A stretch of 64,000 bases of DNA from the NCBI GenBank assembly GCA_028280065.1, contig JANQMN010000139.1, positions 62,001-126,000 of the forward strand, read 5' to 3'. A program made the translations under genes and the position numbers. Position 1 is the stretch's first letter. Each line of letters starts with the position of its first letter. This document shows positions 18,000 through 26,296 of the stretch, piece by piece. The notes under the pieces are model-generated. The model worked only from the letters and a program-made list of their open reading frames with translations, was not told where the DNA came from and searched no databases. This DNA is from Hahella sp. GTDB taxonomy: Bacteria; Pseudomonadota; Gammaproteobacteria; Pseudomonadales; Oleiphilaceae.

Positions 18000-18227
18000 T
18001 TACCTTCTCTTCACTATTTTTTTTAACTGTTCTTCCAGAACTTTGAGCTTTTTATCCAGGAGTTTCTTTTCGCTTGCGGACTTCGTACTTTTCATTTTTT
18101 TATGGATAACGCTTCTTTTATGTTCAAGCTCTTTTTGCAGCGCTTTTAACGACTCGGCTTTTTTGACTCTTTTTTTGAAACCGCTGCCAAACAGGTCTTT
18201 GACTTTATCGGCGATGGACTTTCGCAT
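18000..18227 (-). CDS. Small basic coiled-coil protein downstream of the Na+/Pi symporter
   Basis: A 75-residue protein, strongly basic (about a third Lys or Arg), with heptad-like helices such as LKALQKELEHKRSVIHKKM and KLLDKKLKVLEEQLKKIV. It has no signal peptide or membrane segment. Its ATG at 18227 lies five bases after the stop codon of the symporter gene and has no clear ribosome site of its own, so translational coupling is likely. Function unknown; by position it could bind or regulate the symporter's cytosolic PhoU-like domain. Confidence 0.75.
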   Translation of the reverse strand: MRKSIADKVKDLFGSGFKKRVKKAESLKALQKELEHKRSVIHKKMKSTKSASEKKLLDKKLKVLEEQLKKIVKRR

Positions 18228-18232
18228 ATGAG

Positions 18233-20029
18233 CTACTTTTCACGTATTTCTTCAATTTCGTCGGGAATAAGCGCGATTTCTCTCTCTATCGCGGTTACAT
18301 CCTGGTCGCGACTGACAAACATGGTTTCCGCAAAGCCAATCAGGCTTTTGCTGATATCCAGAGTGTAGCCATTATCGTTGAGAATTGAAGTTGCCGCTAC
18401 TGAAGTTAGCTTGCCTTTTTTCAGATAGTTGGTGATTTCAGCCTGGCGCTCACTTTCATTATCCAGAACCAGCAGTTTCAGGGCATCCAGGCTCAACAAG
18501 GCGGAACCGTTTGTTTCCACGTCCCTGGCTTCATGCAGTTCCCGCAGGATAGTGACAATCTGAATGCGCATTGAGTTATATAGTTGGCGTTCCTGGGCAT
18601 TTGGTGAGCTGATAAATTTGCTCAGATTCGTCCGTAAGTGCTTGGTGTCCTTTATCGCCTCAATCAGTTTTTGATTGGCATCGCGCATCCAATGCAGGCG
18701 GCCCGATTGGTTGGCTTCCCAGGAGAATGGCGCCTGTGTGATGAACAGCACAATTTCGCTGAACAGGCTCTTCACCTTTTTCTCGTACTCGCTTTCCATA
18801 TCGATATCAATCAGTCGATTGCTTTCATAGACAATCTGCTCGATAGCTTCGCCGGCTTTTATCCTGGACGGGGCGATACTGACACCCTTGGCGATAATGT
18901 CAAAGGCATTGTCAAACACATGCAGCGTTTCCTGGCGAACGGCTTCCACCGCGGTATCAGGAAAATCGGTGGCAGACTTGAAGAGATAAAGTGGCTCCGA
19001 GACGCCTTTGGCCTTGCCTTTAATCAGCCGCTCAAGGTTTGCGACAAGCAGCTTGGTAAACGGCAGCATCGCGACAATGCCAAGAAGATTAAAAAGAGTA
19101 TGGAACACCGCCAATTTGAGTGTGTAGTCATCCGCCGCAATGCCGACCCATTCGCTGACGTTGTCCACCGCCGTCACAAACTGTTTGATCAGCACCACGG
19201 CTAACAGGCCGGTAACCATATTGAATACCAGATGGGCCGCCGCCAGTCGTTTTCCCTGCTCATTGGCGCTCAGTGACCCGATAATTGCGGTGATGGTGGT
19301 GCCGACATTTGCGCCAATCGCCAGTGCCAGGGCGTTTTCGTAACTTATTTGGTTGGCGGAAAGCGCTGTGATAATCAATACCAGCGTAGCATGGCTGGAC
19401 TGCATGATGACGGTGGCGGCGATGCCGATACCGGCGAACAGCATTAATCCGGGGAATCCGGTCATGCCGAACTGGGTTAAGTCAATGGTATCGCGGAAGG
19501 CCTCAAAGCCTTCCTTCATGTGATGAATGCCAAGAAACAAGAAGCCCAAACCGGCCAACACATAGCCGATGCCTTTGAGATACTTGCCTTTCTGGAAAAT
19601 AAACAACACGCCAAAGATCAGCATTGGCATGGCATAGGCCGAAATCTTCACCTTCAGCCCGAAACCTGCGACCAGCCAAGCGCCGGTGGTAGTGCCTAGA
19701 TTGGCTCCGAAGATGATGCCGACGCCGGCAGCTAATCCAAGCAATCCGGCGCTGAGAAACGAAATGGTGATCACCGATACCAGAGAGCTGGATTGCATTA
19801 AGGTTGTTGAGACAATGCCAAACAGCAGGCTTTTAGGCAACGTGTCAGTGGTGTTTTTCAGTATTTTTTCCAGCAGGCCGCCGGTAAAGGCGCGAAATCC
19901 TTCTTCCAGGGACAGCATGCCAAACAGGAATATTGCGATTCCTGCGGCGATTTCCGTGAAATCCGGACTGATCCAAAGACCCCAAACCAGGACGGCGACA
20001 ATTCCGGCGAGGATGAGTTTTTTAAACAT
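18233..20029 (-). CDS. Na+/phosphate symporter with PhoU-like C-terminal domain
   Basis: A membrane protein of the PNaS (NptA/YjbB) family, 598 residues from the ATG at 20029. Two inverted Na_Pi_cotrans repeats are visible, each with the QSSS motif: TTLMQSSSLVSVITIS and AATVIMQSSHATLVLIITA, with GANLGTT and GANVGTT. About eight membrane segments fill residues 1-340. The C-terminal 240 residues form helical PhoU-like regulatory sequence. An in-frame TTG at 20083 would add 18 residues but would place the dyad at 20056 inside the coding region. The protein should export or import phosphate using sodium. It is the first gene of a two-gene unit. Confidence 0.92.
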   Translation of the reverse strand: MFKKLILAGIVAVLVWGLWISPDFTEIAAGIAIFLFGMLSLEEGFRAFTGGLLEKILKNTTDTLPKSLLFGIVSTTLMQSSSLVSVITISFLSAGLLGLAAGVGIIFGANLGTTTGAWLVAGFGLKVKISAYAMPMLIFGVLFIFQKGKYLKGIGYVLAGLGFLFLGIHHMKEGFEAFRDTIDLTQFGMTGFPGLMLFAGIGIAATVIMQSSHATLVLIITALSANQISYENALALAIGANVGTTITAIIGSLSANEQGKRLAAAHLVFNMVTGLLAVVLIKQFVTAVDNVSEWVGIAADDYTLKLAVFHTLFNLLGIVAMLPFTKLLVANLERLIKGKAKGVSEPLYLFKSATDFPDTAVEAVRQETLHVFDNAFDIIAKGVSIAPSRIKAGEAIEQIVYESNRLIDIDMESEYEKKVKSLFSEIVLFITQAPFSWEANQSGRLHWMRDANQKLIEAIKDTKHLRTNLSKFISSPNAQERQLYNSMRIQIVTILRELHEARDVETNGSALLSLDALKLLVLDNESERQAEITNYLKKGKLTSVAATSILNDNGYTLDISKSLIGFAETMFVSRDQDVTAIEREIALIPDEIEEIREK

Positions 20030-20055
20030 CGATTCTGACACTTTTGTTATGTTGT

Positions 20056-20107
20056 CTATACGAGTATAGGCCTCATCCTGCAAATACAGTAGCGGTTAAC
20101 GCCGCTA
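20056..20107. promoter_or_regulatory. Dyads between the symporter and the patatin-like gene
   Basis: CTATAC-GA-GTATAG (20056-20069) lies 27 bases upstream of the symporter ATG, and TAGCGG/CCGCTA (20090-20107) lies between the divergent genes. Either could be an operator; no regulator is identifiable. Confidence 0.35.
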
Positions 20108-20165
20108 GTTTCAGCGGTGGCTTTTGCGCTAGACTCTGCGCAAGAACGTCTATCGGAGAAGGATC

Positions 20166-21104
20166 ATGAAAATAGGTGTGGCATTAGCGAGTGGAGGAGC
20201 CAAAGGTTTTGCCCATTTAGGTGTGCTGGAAGTTCTGGAGAGGGAAGGGATACCTATCGATATTCTGACTGGCTCCAGTGTCGGCGCGGTTGTCGCGTCA
20301 ATGTATGCATTCAGGCCAAAACTCCAGCCCAGCATTACCCAGTTCCGCAACTATCTGCATTCCAGCCTCTACGACACCACGAAGCTAACCTATTTTCGGC
20401 AATATGAAGATGGCGCACAAACCATTTATGACAAACTGAAAATAAAGCTGGGCAAAGGTGCGGTGTTCACCGCCTCGTTTGCCAAATCCGCGCTGTTTGA
20501 TCTGCCTATGCTGCAACGCAACGTCGAATTTCTGATCGCTGCGGTCAACATCGAAGAGTCCCTGTTAAAGCTGGGAATTGTGGTTTTCGATCTGCGTTCC
20601 GGGCAGGAACACTTACTTAGCGAGGGTCCTTTGGTGCAGGCGGTTATGGCGAGCACTGCGATCCCGGGCATTTTCCCGCCGCTGCCCGGCGAACTGCTGG
20701 GCTTGAAGGAGGATGCATTGTTAATGGACGGTGGAATGGTCAATCCATTGCCCGTCGATCATGCCCGCACTTTAGGCGCAGATTTGGTGATTGCTGTGGA
20801 CTTGGCTGTTGAACCGGATCCACTGACATTGCCTCTTGCCAATACCTATGAAGTCGCCATGCGGGCAGCCGATATTTCGCGGTTAAAACTGAAAGACCGA
20901 ATTATCCACTCCGCTGACGCGGTGATTGAAGTGGATACCAAGGAAATATTCTGGGCGGACTTTACCCAATATGACCGGTGCCTGGAGATTGGCCGTCAAG
21001 CTGCGGAAAAGGCGATCCCGGCCATTCGTGAAATGATTGCCGGCCATGTCAAATCAACAGCCGTAGCGGACAACGCCGTTATCGAGATTAAACGGCCGTC
21101 TTAG
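20166..21104 (+). CDS. Patatin-like phospholipase family protein (RssA-like)
   Basis: A 312-residue patatin-fold serine hydrolase. The oxyanion hole glycine run is ALASGGAKGFAHLGVLEVL, the nucleophile elbow is GxSxG in LTGSSVGAVVASMYA, and the catalytic Asp is in the DGG motif LMDGGMVNPLPV. No signal peptide or membrane segment is present, so it is probably cytosolic, like RssA. The ATG has AGAAGGATC upstream. The substrate is unknown; lipid acyl ester hydrolysis is typical of the family. Confidence 0.92.
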   Translation: MKIGVALASGGAKGFAHLGVLEVLEREGIPIDILTGSSVGAVVASMYAFRPKLQPSITQFRNYLHSSLYDTTKLTYFRQYEDGAQTIYDKLKIKLGKGAVFTASFAKSALFDLPMLQRNVEFLIAAVNIEESLLKLGIVVFDLRSGQEHLLSEGPLVQAVMASTAIPGIFPPLPGELLGLKEDALLMDGGMVNPLPVDHARTLGADLVIAVDLAVEPDPLTLPLANTYEVAMRAADISRLKLKDRIIHSADAVIEVDTKEIFWADFTQYDRCLEIGRQAAEKAIPAIREMIAGHVKSTAVADNAVIEIKRPS

Positions 21105-21248
21105 TCTCATCCAGCCAAAAGGTGGCGAATCTGCTCCCGTCCAAAGAGCTGGATTTCTTAGAGCCTAAAGGAAAAAGTTCCGTTGCCTGTCATTCATCGG
21201 ATAAATCATTACAATAGCTTTTTTTAAACCGGGTTGGAGATCTGCCTC

Positions 21249-23270
21249 TTGAAGCACTGTCTTTTTTTGATCTTGGCGCTTGTCCTGGCGGGATGTAATG
21301 CACCAGCGGTTCAGCAGCAGTCCACCGTTGTTTCCAATCCTGAGGCGACAAATAGGGAAATTCTGGTGGAAGGCTTCAACCCTAACTTGTCCGGCGAAGA
21401 AATAGCCGACCTTTGTACGGATGTTCTGGCGGTTGCCGATGCCAGGTTCGAAGCCCTGGAAAAGCAGCAAGATCCGGTGACCATGCAAAACGTTTTTGGC
21501 CGATATGACTCGATAATAGACGAGTTGAACAAGGTTCGGCATCTTTGGCACTTAAGCGCCGTGCATCCGGAAGAATCGATTCGCGATGCCGCCACCGATT
21601 GTAACCAACGGGTGTCAGCCTTTTATGACGGCGTGGAGCTATCCAGGGAGTTTTATGAAATAGTGGCCGCTATCGACAAGACCGAGCTGCCGGTATTAGA
21701 GCGCTATATTGTCGATAAGACTTTGGAAGAGTACCGCCGTTCCGGCGTTGATAAAGATGCGGAAACTCGAGAGAAAATACGGCAGTTGAAAGAAGGGATT
21801 ACCGAAACGGGAATTGCTTTTTTGAAGAATATCCGCACCGACGTTCGCTATGTTATGGCGCAACCGGAACAACTTCGCGGATTGCCGAAAGACTATCTCG
21901 AAAAACACCCGGTAAATGAAGATGGCCTGATAAAAATCAGTACGGACTACCCGGATTACTTTCCTGTGATGAACTACAGCGAAAGTGACGAACTGCGGCG
22001 CTCGCTCTATATTGCCTTTTCGTCACGGGGATACCCGGAAAACAAGGAAATTCTGAAAGCCTTGATTCAAAAGCGTCATGCGCTGGCCAATCTTATAGGC
22101 TTTCGCACTTATGCCGAGTTATCGATGAACGACAAAATGATCGGCTCTCCAGCCAAAGTCAAAGACTTTCTCGGCAAAGTGGCGACAGCACTTGAAGGTC
22201 CGGTAAAACGAGAGTCGGAAATCCTGTTGGCCGAGTTGAAGAAAATTGATCCCGCTGCCACCGAAGTGCAGGTATGGCAGAAACGTTACCTGCAAAACCG
22301 AATTCGCCAAGCGGAATATGCCTTTGATTCCCAGGAGGTCCGGCAATATTTTCAGTATGAAAAAGTGCGGGATGGCATCTTTAAGCTAACGGAAGATCTG
22401 TTTGGCGTGAAAATCCGACCCTGGGTGACAGCTACCTGGCACGAGGAGGTCGAGACCTACGAAATTCTGGAAGACGGCAAACTGCTTGGCCGTTTCTACA
22501 TGGATAATCATCCCCGCGAGAACAAGTACAAGCATGCCGCGCATTGGACTATACGCACAGGGATCAAAGATAAGCAGATTCCAATTTCGGCACTGGCACA
22601 AAATTTTCCGAAAGGCTTGATGAGCCACGGAGATGTCGAAACCTTTCTCCACGAGTTCGGCCACTTGTTACACAATATATTTTCCGGCGAACAGCAATGG
22701 TACGCGGTGGCCGGAATGCGGATGGAGCGCGACTTCGTGGAAGCGCCTTCGCAAATGCTGGAGGAGTGGATTTGGGATTATCAAACACTAAAAACCTTTG
22801 CCGTTAATGCCGAAAGCGAAACCATACCGGTATCCTTGGTGGATAAGATGAACCGGACCCGGTACTTTGGCAGGGCCACCGGCACAGCCGGCCAAATCTA
22901 CTTCGCCCAGATTTCGTTGAACTATTACAACCGCGATCCCGACAGTTTCGAGCCGGAACAACTGATTCGACAACTCAGCACCCGGTATTCCCCTTTCCCC
23001 TACGTGGAAGGCTCACACTTCTACAGTAACTTTGGCCATTTGTATGGCTACTCTTCCAACTACTATACCTATCAATGGTCTTTGGCAATCGCCACCGATC
23101 TCTTTTCCCGGTTCAAAGAAGAAGGCTTGCGAAATCGGCAAGTGTCTCAAGAATATCGGGACAAAATACTGGCCGTCGGCGGCAGCAAGCCTGCCGCTGA
23201 GTTTGTCGCAGATTTTCTGGGGAGGCCCTTTAGTCCCGAGGCGTATCTTCAGGAACTGGAGGCTTTGTGA
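21249..23270 (+). CDS. M3-family zinc metallopeptidase, lipoprotein
   Basis: A thimet-oligopeptidase-like (M3) peptidase of 673 residues. The zinc site HExxH is in FLHEFGHLLHNIFSG, with the distal Glu in EAPSQMLEEW. I choose the TTG at 21249, which has GGAG nine bases upstream and yields a classical lipoprotein signal, KHCLFLILALVLAGC, with lipidated Cys after the lipobox. The mature protein is therefore tethered to a membrane, probably facing the periplasm. M3 enzymes cut short peptides; the lipid anchor suggests periplasmic peptide recycling. The next gene is convergent. Confidence 0.92.
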   Translation: MKHCLFLILALVLAGCNAPAVQQQSTVVSNPEATNREILVEGFNPNLSGEEIADLCTDVLAVADARFEALEKQQDPVTMQNVFGRYDSIIDELNKVRHLWHLSAVHPEESIRDAATDCNQRVSAFYDGVELSREFYEIVAAIDKTELPVLERYIVDKTLEEYRRSGVDKDAETREKIRQLKEGITETGIAFLKNIRTDVRYVMAQPEQLRGLPKDYLEKHPVNEDGLIKISTDYPDYFPVMNYSESDELRRSLYIAFSSRGYPENKEILKALIQKRHALANLIGFRTYAELSMNDKMIGSPAKVKDFLGKVATALEGPVKRESEILLAELKKIDPAATEVQVWQKRYLQNRIRQAEYAFDSQEVRQYFQYEKVRDGIFKLTEDLFGVKIRPWVTATWHEEVETYEILEDGKLLGRFYMDNHPRENKYKHAAHWTIRTGIKDKQIPISALAQNFPKGLMSHGDVETFLHEFGHLLHNIFSGEQQWYAVAGMRMERDFVEAPSQMLEEWIWDYQTLKTFAVNAESETIPVSLVDKMNRTRYFGRATGTAGQIYFAQISLNYYNRDPDSFEPEQLIRQLSTRYSPFPYVEGSHFYSNFGHLYGYSSNYYTYQWSLAIATDLFSRFKEEGLRNRQVSQEYRDKILAVGGSKPAAEFVADFLGRPFSPEAYLQELEAL

Positions 23271-23276
23271 AATTTA

Positions 23277-23304
23277 GAAAGGCTCGGTAATTGCCAAGCC
23301 TTTC
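23277..23304. terminator. Hairpin between convergent genes
   Basis: GAAAGGCT and AGCCTTTC pair with an inner GG/CC around a six-base loop and one mismatch. On the plus strand it is followed by CTTGGTTTTT, a modest terminator for the peptidase gene. Confidence 0.5.
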
Positions 23305-23330
23305 ACTTGGTTTTTCAGACGATTAAAGAA

Positions 23331-24311
23331 CTAACCCGCGGCGCAACACCTGCGTCGGCGTATTGAAAGCCAGCCCAACGCCAAGCCAAGCAGGACGAGA
23401 GTGGCGGGTTCGGGAATCTCATTTACCGTGAGATGAAGTGACTCGCCGATGCCTATCCTTTGGTTTGCTTCCAATCCATCGATTCGAACTCCGGCTACGA
23501 CCAAACTCTGAGTATGGAGTTCCAAGCCGGTAGGATCCGGAGGAATAGGCAATATACCCGACTGACTTCCCAGTGGATCCATTATTGGGGGTAGGTTGGG
23601 ATCGAAAAGAAAAGGATCCAGGCCAGGGAGAAACTGAAACGGGTTTAGTGGGTCGAATGCCCTTCCGCCAAAAAGAGGTTCAATGTTCGGATCGAAAAAT
23701 AGCTGAGGGTTAGGGTCAAAAAAACCAATCTCTACGGAAATTTGGTTAGTCGGAAGGTTGGTGCCCGCATCGTAGAAGAATATATCTGTCAGGTTCAATC
23801 CGGCATTTACCGACAGTTGGCCTGAGGGTTCAATCAGGTGTGGGAGTATAAATGTAATCGGCCCGCATCCCTCCTGTTGCAGACAGGTGATACCCGGATC
23901 AACTTGCAAACCATCAAAAAACAATGATTCTGAGCCATCCGACAATACAAACTCATTTGGGGTTGGCATCTGAACTTGGAGATTGAAGGCAAACAGGGGG
24001 TCGCTTAAATTGAGTGGATCGAACGGATCAAAGATTCCGGCCCAAGGTAATTGATTAAGCGAAGGATCCGGCGGTAATGGAAAGTTTATAGGTGGAAGAT
24101 ACAAGTAGGGTAGGACCTGGGGAGGCGCAATCTGATTCCCCGGTAACGGAGGTGTTATTAAAGGCTGTTCATAAAGGACTATTCCGGGAAACGGATTCAG
24201 TTGAAGCTGCGGTTGCAGCTCTAGAACGTTAGCGTAAGCTTGATTGCTAAGGGATACAGCTAGCATTAAGGACGCAGTGGCCCTGAAGATGTCAGCAAAG
24301 ATTCGCCTCAT
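23331..24311 (-). CDS. PEP-CTERM protein with Asp-Pro-Asn/Phe-rich repeats
   Basis: A 326-residue exported protein. The N-terminal signal is ASLMLAVSLSNQAYA. The C-terminus shows the full PEP-CTERM sorting signal: IPEPATLVLLGLALGWLS then the basic cluster IRRRRCC. Such proteins are recognised by an exosortase, which is not in this window. The body is low-complexity, with recurring FDP and NP units (FDPFDPLNLSDPLF, FDPNPQLFFDPN, LDPFLFDPNLPP) and few charged residues. A short C-terminal part (TGLELHTQSLVVAGVRIDG) looks more folded. AGGAGGAG stands just before the ATG. Its leader carries nested inverted repeats (24328-24429). Role unknown; extracellular or surface location is likely. Confidence 0.88.
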   Translation of the reverse strand: MRRIFADIFRATASLMLAVSLSNQAYANVLELQPQLQLNPFPGIVLYEQPLITPPLPGNQIAPPQVLPYLYLPPINFPLPPDPSLNQLPWAGIFDPFDPLNLSDPLFAFNLQVQMPTPNEFVLSDGSESLFFDGLQVDPGITCLQQEGCGPITFILPHLIEPSGQLSVNAGLNLTDIFFYDAGTNLPTNQISVEIGFFDPNPQLFFDPNIEPLFGGRAFDPLNPFQFLPGLDPFLFDPNLPPIMDPLGSQSGILPIPPDPTGLELHTQSLVVAGVRIDGLEANQRIGIGESLHLTVNEIPEPATLVLLGLALGWLSIRRRRCCAAG

Positions 24312-24327
24312 TACACGCTCCTCCTAA

Positions 24328-24429
24328 AACTGATTTTATTGTTTTTACCAAAAAGTGGTGTATCCGCCTTTATTGAGCACAAAATGTACCATATTAAATT
24401 GATTAAAATTTGTGCTAATAAAATCAGTT
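24328..24429 (-). promoter_or_regulatory. Nested inverted repeats in the leader of the PEP-CTERM gene
   Basis: The 13-base sequence AACTGATTTTATT (24328-24340) is perfectly inverted at 24417-24429. Inside it, AGCACAAA (24376-24383) is inverted at 24409-24416. In the transcript the outer helix would end a few bases before the AGGAGG ribosome site. The segment TTTATTAGCACAAA can instead pair with TTTGTGCTCAATAAA, so two mutually exclusive folds share one strand. Confidence 0.55.
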
Positions 24430-24491
24430 GGCTAAAGGAGATCGGGTAAAAATTAGCAATCGCTTAATTGTAAATATTGTTGACGTATTCT

Positions 24492-25907
24492 TTAATGCAA
24501 TCCTACAGTCGCGTCCATCTCGGCGATTATCGCCTGCGTGTCATATCCAACACCCTTTTTAAATACCGCTGGAATTTTGCGAATAACCGCGGTATCGGTG
24601 ACTGGATCTCCATCCACCAATACCAAATCGGCGCGCTTACCCAGTGTGATGGTGCCGATTCCGGAATCTTTGCCGAGAAACTTTGCGCCATTTAAACTGG
24701 CGATTTTGATCGCCTGCTCAAAAGAAAAACCGGCAGCCACCAATAATTCTATGGCGCGCTTACTGGAAAATCCGGGAATGACGCCGCCATAGCCGGTAGG
24801 ATCGGTACCGACCAACAGCTTGCCGCCTGCCGCGACGAACATTCGTTCCATGGCCGTTATGTTGCTGAAGAATCGTGTCCAGGTATCGTCTGGGTTGTCG
24901 TTTATCGATTGCCAGCGGTCTTCGTACTGTTTCCGCAATTGCGGTATGAGTACCGCAAGCGCTTCCGGGTAGGCTTTTGGCTGGTTCGGGACAAAGGTCT
25001 CAAAGATGGTTAGGGTGGAGGTTAAAGCCACGTCGTTTTCTACTAACAATGAAATCAAAGAGTTAACTTTAGGACTTTGAAGATCGATATTTGCCAGCGA
25101 CGCCAATACCGCACTAAAGGGCGGGCAGACATCCCTTTGTTTGTCTTCGACAAAATCTGTTGCAACCGCAAAGCCGTGCTCGAGATTATCGATGCCGAGG
25201 AGGGTGGCTTCCCGGTAAGTGACGGAGCATAAGTGCCCGGTGACCCGCTGCCGGTGTTGATGGGCGATAGCTATCACCTGGGCCAGTTCATCCTGGCGAA
25301 TATGCATATAGGTCTTGTAAGAGCTGACGCCTTCGCCGATCCAGTAGCGCACCATCCGCTCCGTATCGGCGGGCCCGTTTAATGATTTAACTTTGTAAAT
25401 CCCCAAGCCGGGGCCGTTCAGGTAGGGCGCGGTAACATCCATGTCCGGGCCGATAATGCTGTCCTCCTCAATCGCCCGGCGAACGTTCAGGTCGGCATAC
25501 GGCGCCATTGTACCGGCCGTGCGCATCGTGGTTGTGCCGCCCGCCAGATATAAACGGGGGAAGCTGTGCAGCATTTCAGTGTAATTGCCTAACCCGGTGG
25601 GATAAAACAGGTGTTCATGCATCATTACAAAACCTGGCAGTAGGGTTTTGCCTGTTCCGTCTATCACTTCCGCCTGTTGCGGAATAACGGTTTTCCCGGC
25701 GGGTCCTATGGCGGAAATTCTGCCGTCTCGAATAATCACGGTTTGCCGTGGCTTGGCTTTGCTGCCGGTGCCGTCCACCAGTTGAATATTACGGAAGGCG
25801 ATGATGTCGGCGTCATGGGCGATGTATTTAGACGAATCGGCGACTGCCGGTGGCAGGCATGCGCCGGCCAGCAGCATGCAAAACAGAGTGGCTAAGCGCT
25901 TGGGCAT
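24492..25907 (-). CDS. Exported amidohydrolase-family metal-dependent hydrolase
   Basis: A 471-residue amidohydrolase of the imidazolonepropionase-like group, with a signal peptide (LATLFCMLLAGACLPPAVA; the Cys after LLAGA could also be lipidated). The TIM-barrel metal ligands are visible: HxH in MMHEHLFYP, His in RVTGHLCS and NLEHGF, and Asp in LVGTDPTGYG. The C-terminal small domain contains GTITLGKRADLVLVDGDP. It should hydrolyse a cyclic amide, lactone or peptide-like bond in the periplasm; the substrate is unknown. It is the last gene of the type I secretion operon, 32 bases after the rhodanese gene. Confidence 0.88.
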   Translation of the reverse strand: MPKRLATLFCMLLAGACLPPAVADSSKYIAHDADIIAFRNIQLVDGTGSKAKPRQTVIIRDGRISAIGPAGKTVIPQQAEVIDGTGKTLLPGFVMMHEHLFYPTGLGNYTEMLHSFPRLYLAGGTTTMRTAGTMAPYADLNVRRAIEEDSIIGPDMDVTAPYLNGPGLGIYKVKSLNGPADTERMVRYWIGEGVSSYKTYMHIRQDELAQVIAIAHQHRQRVTGHLCSVTYREATLLGIDNLEHGFAVATDFVEDKQRDVCPPFSAVLASLANIDLQSPKVNSLISLLVENDVALTSTLTIFETFVPNQPKAYPEALAVLIPQLRKQYEDRWQSINDNPDDTWTRFFSNITAMERMFVAAGGKLLVGTDPTGYGGVIPGFSSKRAIELLVAAGFSFEQAIKIASLNGAKFLGKDSGIGTITLGKRADLVLVDGDPVTDTAVIRKIPAVFKKGVGYDTQAIIAEMDATVGLH

Positions 25908-25939
25908 GGAGTAATGTCCGCAAATTGCATCGGCTGAAA

Positions 25940-26293
25940 CTATCGGGACGCGTGGCTGAGTAATGGCGGCAGGTCCTTCAGCCCGCCAAGGTTGTGGACG
26001 TTGTTATATCCCATGGCTTTCAGTTCCGAGGAGGCGATTCCCGAGCGTCTGCCGCTCCGGCAATAAAGCAGGATGGGCGTATCCATGTTTTCCGGGAGTA
26101 GATGGTTGTGTTGAGGAAGTTGATCGTAGGGCAGAAGAACCGCATTGGGCCAATGTCCCTGCTCAAATTCTTGCTGAGTGCGAACATCCAATAATATGCC
26201 GCCTTCATTGAGTAGTTGAGAATAGTTCGTACCGTCCGCAATCGCCTGGCCGGTGAAAAATAAACTAATAATAACAAACCAGATTCTGTACAC
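25940..26293 (-). CDS. Periplasmic rhodanese-like sulfurtransferase
   Basis: A 117-residue single-domain rhodanese with a signal peptide (MYRIWFVIISLFFTGQAIA). The domain runs from LLNEGGILLDVRTQQEFEQGH to GGLKDLPPLL. The active-site loop is CRSGRRS, with the persulfide-forming cysteine. It starts with GTG, with AGGAG about six bases upstream inside the end of the preceding gene, three bases from its stop, which indicates tight coupling. It probably transfers or detoxifies sulfane sulfur in the periplasm. Confidence 0.9.
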   Translation of the reverse strand: MYRIWFVIISLFFTGQAIADGTNYSQLLNEGGILLDVRTQQEFEQGHWPNAVLLPYDQLPQHNHLLPENMDTPILLYCRSGRRSGIASSELKAMGYNNVHNLGGLKDLPPLLSHASR

Positions 26294-26296
26294 TTT

